Assembly (NCBI GenBank): GCA_014323965.1
Contig: JACONB010000108.1
Location: 1-13,961, forward strand
Origin: Prochloron sp. SP5CPC1
Lineage (GTDB): Bacteria; Cyanobacteriota; Cyanobacteriia; Cyanobacteriales; Prochloraceae
DNA: 13,961 bases
Direction: 5' to 3'
The notes beneath the pieces are model-generated. The model was not told the DNA's origin, did not search any database, and worked only from the letters and a program-made list of their open reading frames with translations. Of the stretch, positions 13,577-13,961 are shown piece by piece. The first letter of the stretch is position 1. Each line of letters starts with the position of its first letter. A program made the translations under genes and the position numbers.

Positions 13577-13605
13577 TTTACATTTCTTAAAAAAGCAGTT
13601 ATATT
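13577..13605 (+). promoter_or_regulatory. psbA promoter, -35 TTTACA and -10 TATATT
   Basis: TTTACA (13577-13582) and TATATT (13600-13605) are separated by exactly 17 bp, matching sigma-70-type psbA promoters. Transcription would begin near 13612, leaving a leader of about 40 bases before ATG 13652. Confidence 0.7.
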
Positions 13606-13651
13606 AGAAATGTAATCGGAACCTCGATAATTTAATAGCACTTTTAAGAAC

Positions 13652-13961
13652 ATGACAACTACCCTGCAACAGCGCGAGAGCGCCTCAGCATGGGAGCAGT
13701 TCTGCCAGTGGATCACCAGCACCGACAACCGTCTCTATGTAGGTTGGTTCGGTGTCCTCATGATTCCCTGCCTGCTCTCCGCAGCTACCTGCTTCATCAT
13801 CGCTTTCATCGCTGCTCCTCCCGTGGACATTGATGGTATCCGCGAGCCTGTAGCCGGTTCCTTGCTCTACGGCAACAACATCATCTCTGGTGCAGTTGTC
13901 CCCTCCTCCAACGCTATTGGTCTGCACTTCTATCCCATCTGGGAAGCAGCCTCCTTGGATG
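13652..13961 (+). CDS. psbA: Photosystem II D1 protein, 5' part
   Basis: The first 103 codons of D1; the gene continues past the right edge. MTTTLQQRESASAWEQFCQW, RLYVGWFGVLMIP, APPVDIDGIREPVAGSLLYGNNII and GAVVPSSNAIGLHFYPIWEAASLD are nearly invariant D1 blocks. The segment covers the N-terminal stromal helix, the first transmembrane helix and the start of the lumenal loop. D1 binds the reaction-centre chlorophylls, the Mn cluster and QB, and is turned over rapidly in light. Residue 130, which separates the low-light (Gln) and high-light (Glu) isoforms, is outside the window. C40, where threonine is common (MIPTLL), is a mild variant. It has its own promoter. Confidence 0.97.
   Translation, partial: MTTTLQQRESASAWEQFCQWITSTDNRLYVGWFGVLMIPCLLSAATCFIIAFIAAPPVDIDGIREPVAGSLLYGNNIISGAVVPSSNAIGLHFYPIWEAASLD

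Noticed and set aside
13420..13927. Minus-strand open frames over psbA and its upstream region
   Set aside because: They are antisense to the highly conserved psbA coding sequence and its promoter, and show no protein features.

Overview
The window is cyanobacterial chromosomal DNA. The clearest marker is the start of psbA (photosystem II D1 protein), which runs off the right edge. It also holds a CSP41b-type protein and membrane families typical of cyanobacteria (DUF2079, DUF2232). Seven perfect HIP1 octamers (GCGATCGC) are present. The intergenic gaps are rich in short palindromes and dispersed repeats, and several genes are visibly broken. Together this suggests a repeat-rich, probably filamentous cyanobacterium; that lifestyle and any genus are inference only.

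Layout. 1-354: the 3' end of a sodium:alanine/glycine symporter. 355-607: a repeat-bearing gap. 608-1777: one protein joining a DarT-type DNA ADP-ribosyltransferase to a DarG-like macrodomain, in effect toxin and antitoxin catalytic domains in a single chain. 1812-5031: a same-strand membrane glycosylation cluster of a PIG-V-like GT-C transferase, a GT2 polyprenyl-phosphate sugar synthase broken by an internal out-of-frame deletion, and a DUF2079 membrane protein. 5275-6213: a CSP41b-like SDR protein, convergent with and overlapping pgsA (6138-6710, minus). 6772-7583: a Crp/Fnr regulator whose 5' end is split off by a repeat insertion of about 104 bp. 7742-8461: a DUF2232 membrane protein. 8521-9195 (minus): a VapBC-like toxin-antitoxin pair whose PIN toxin is broken around a 35-bp palindrome. 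9240-9351: a 112-bp MITE with an 8-bp target-site duplication. 9370-10455: a CobT-like (UPF0284) protein, tail-overlapping a coiled-coil hypothetical (10432-10794, minus). 11046-13423: a two-gene unit of a solute-binding lipoprotein and a TPR-like/DUF481 outer-membrane barrel, joined by a TGATG overlap. 13652-13961: psbA 5' end with a good sigma-70-type promoter.

How it fits together. The housekeeping parts (pgsA, cobT-like, CSP41b, psbA) look intact. The accessory parts show repeated small-scale damage: three genes are disrupted by three different events (deletion, repeat insertion, palindrome replacement). The most unusual protein is the DarT-macrodomain fusion. The most informative structural observations are the reconstructable GT2 and Crp/Fnr pseudogenes and the MITE with its exact duplication.
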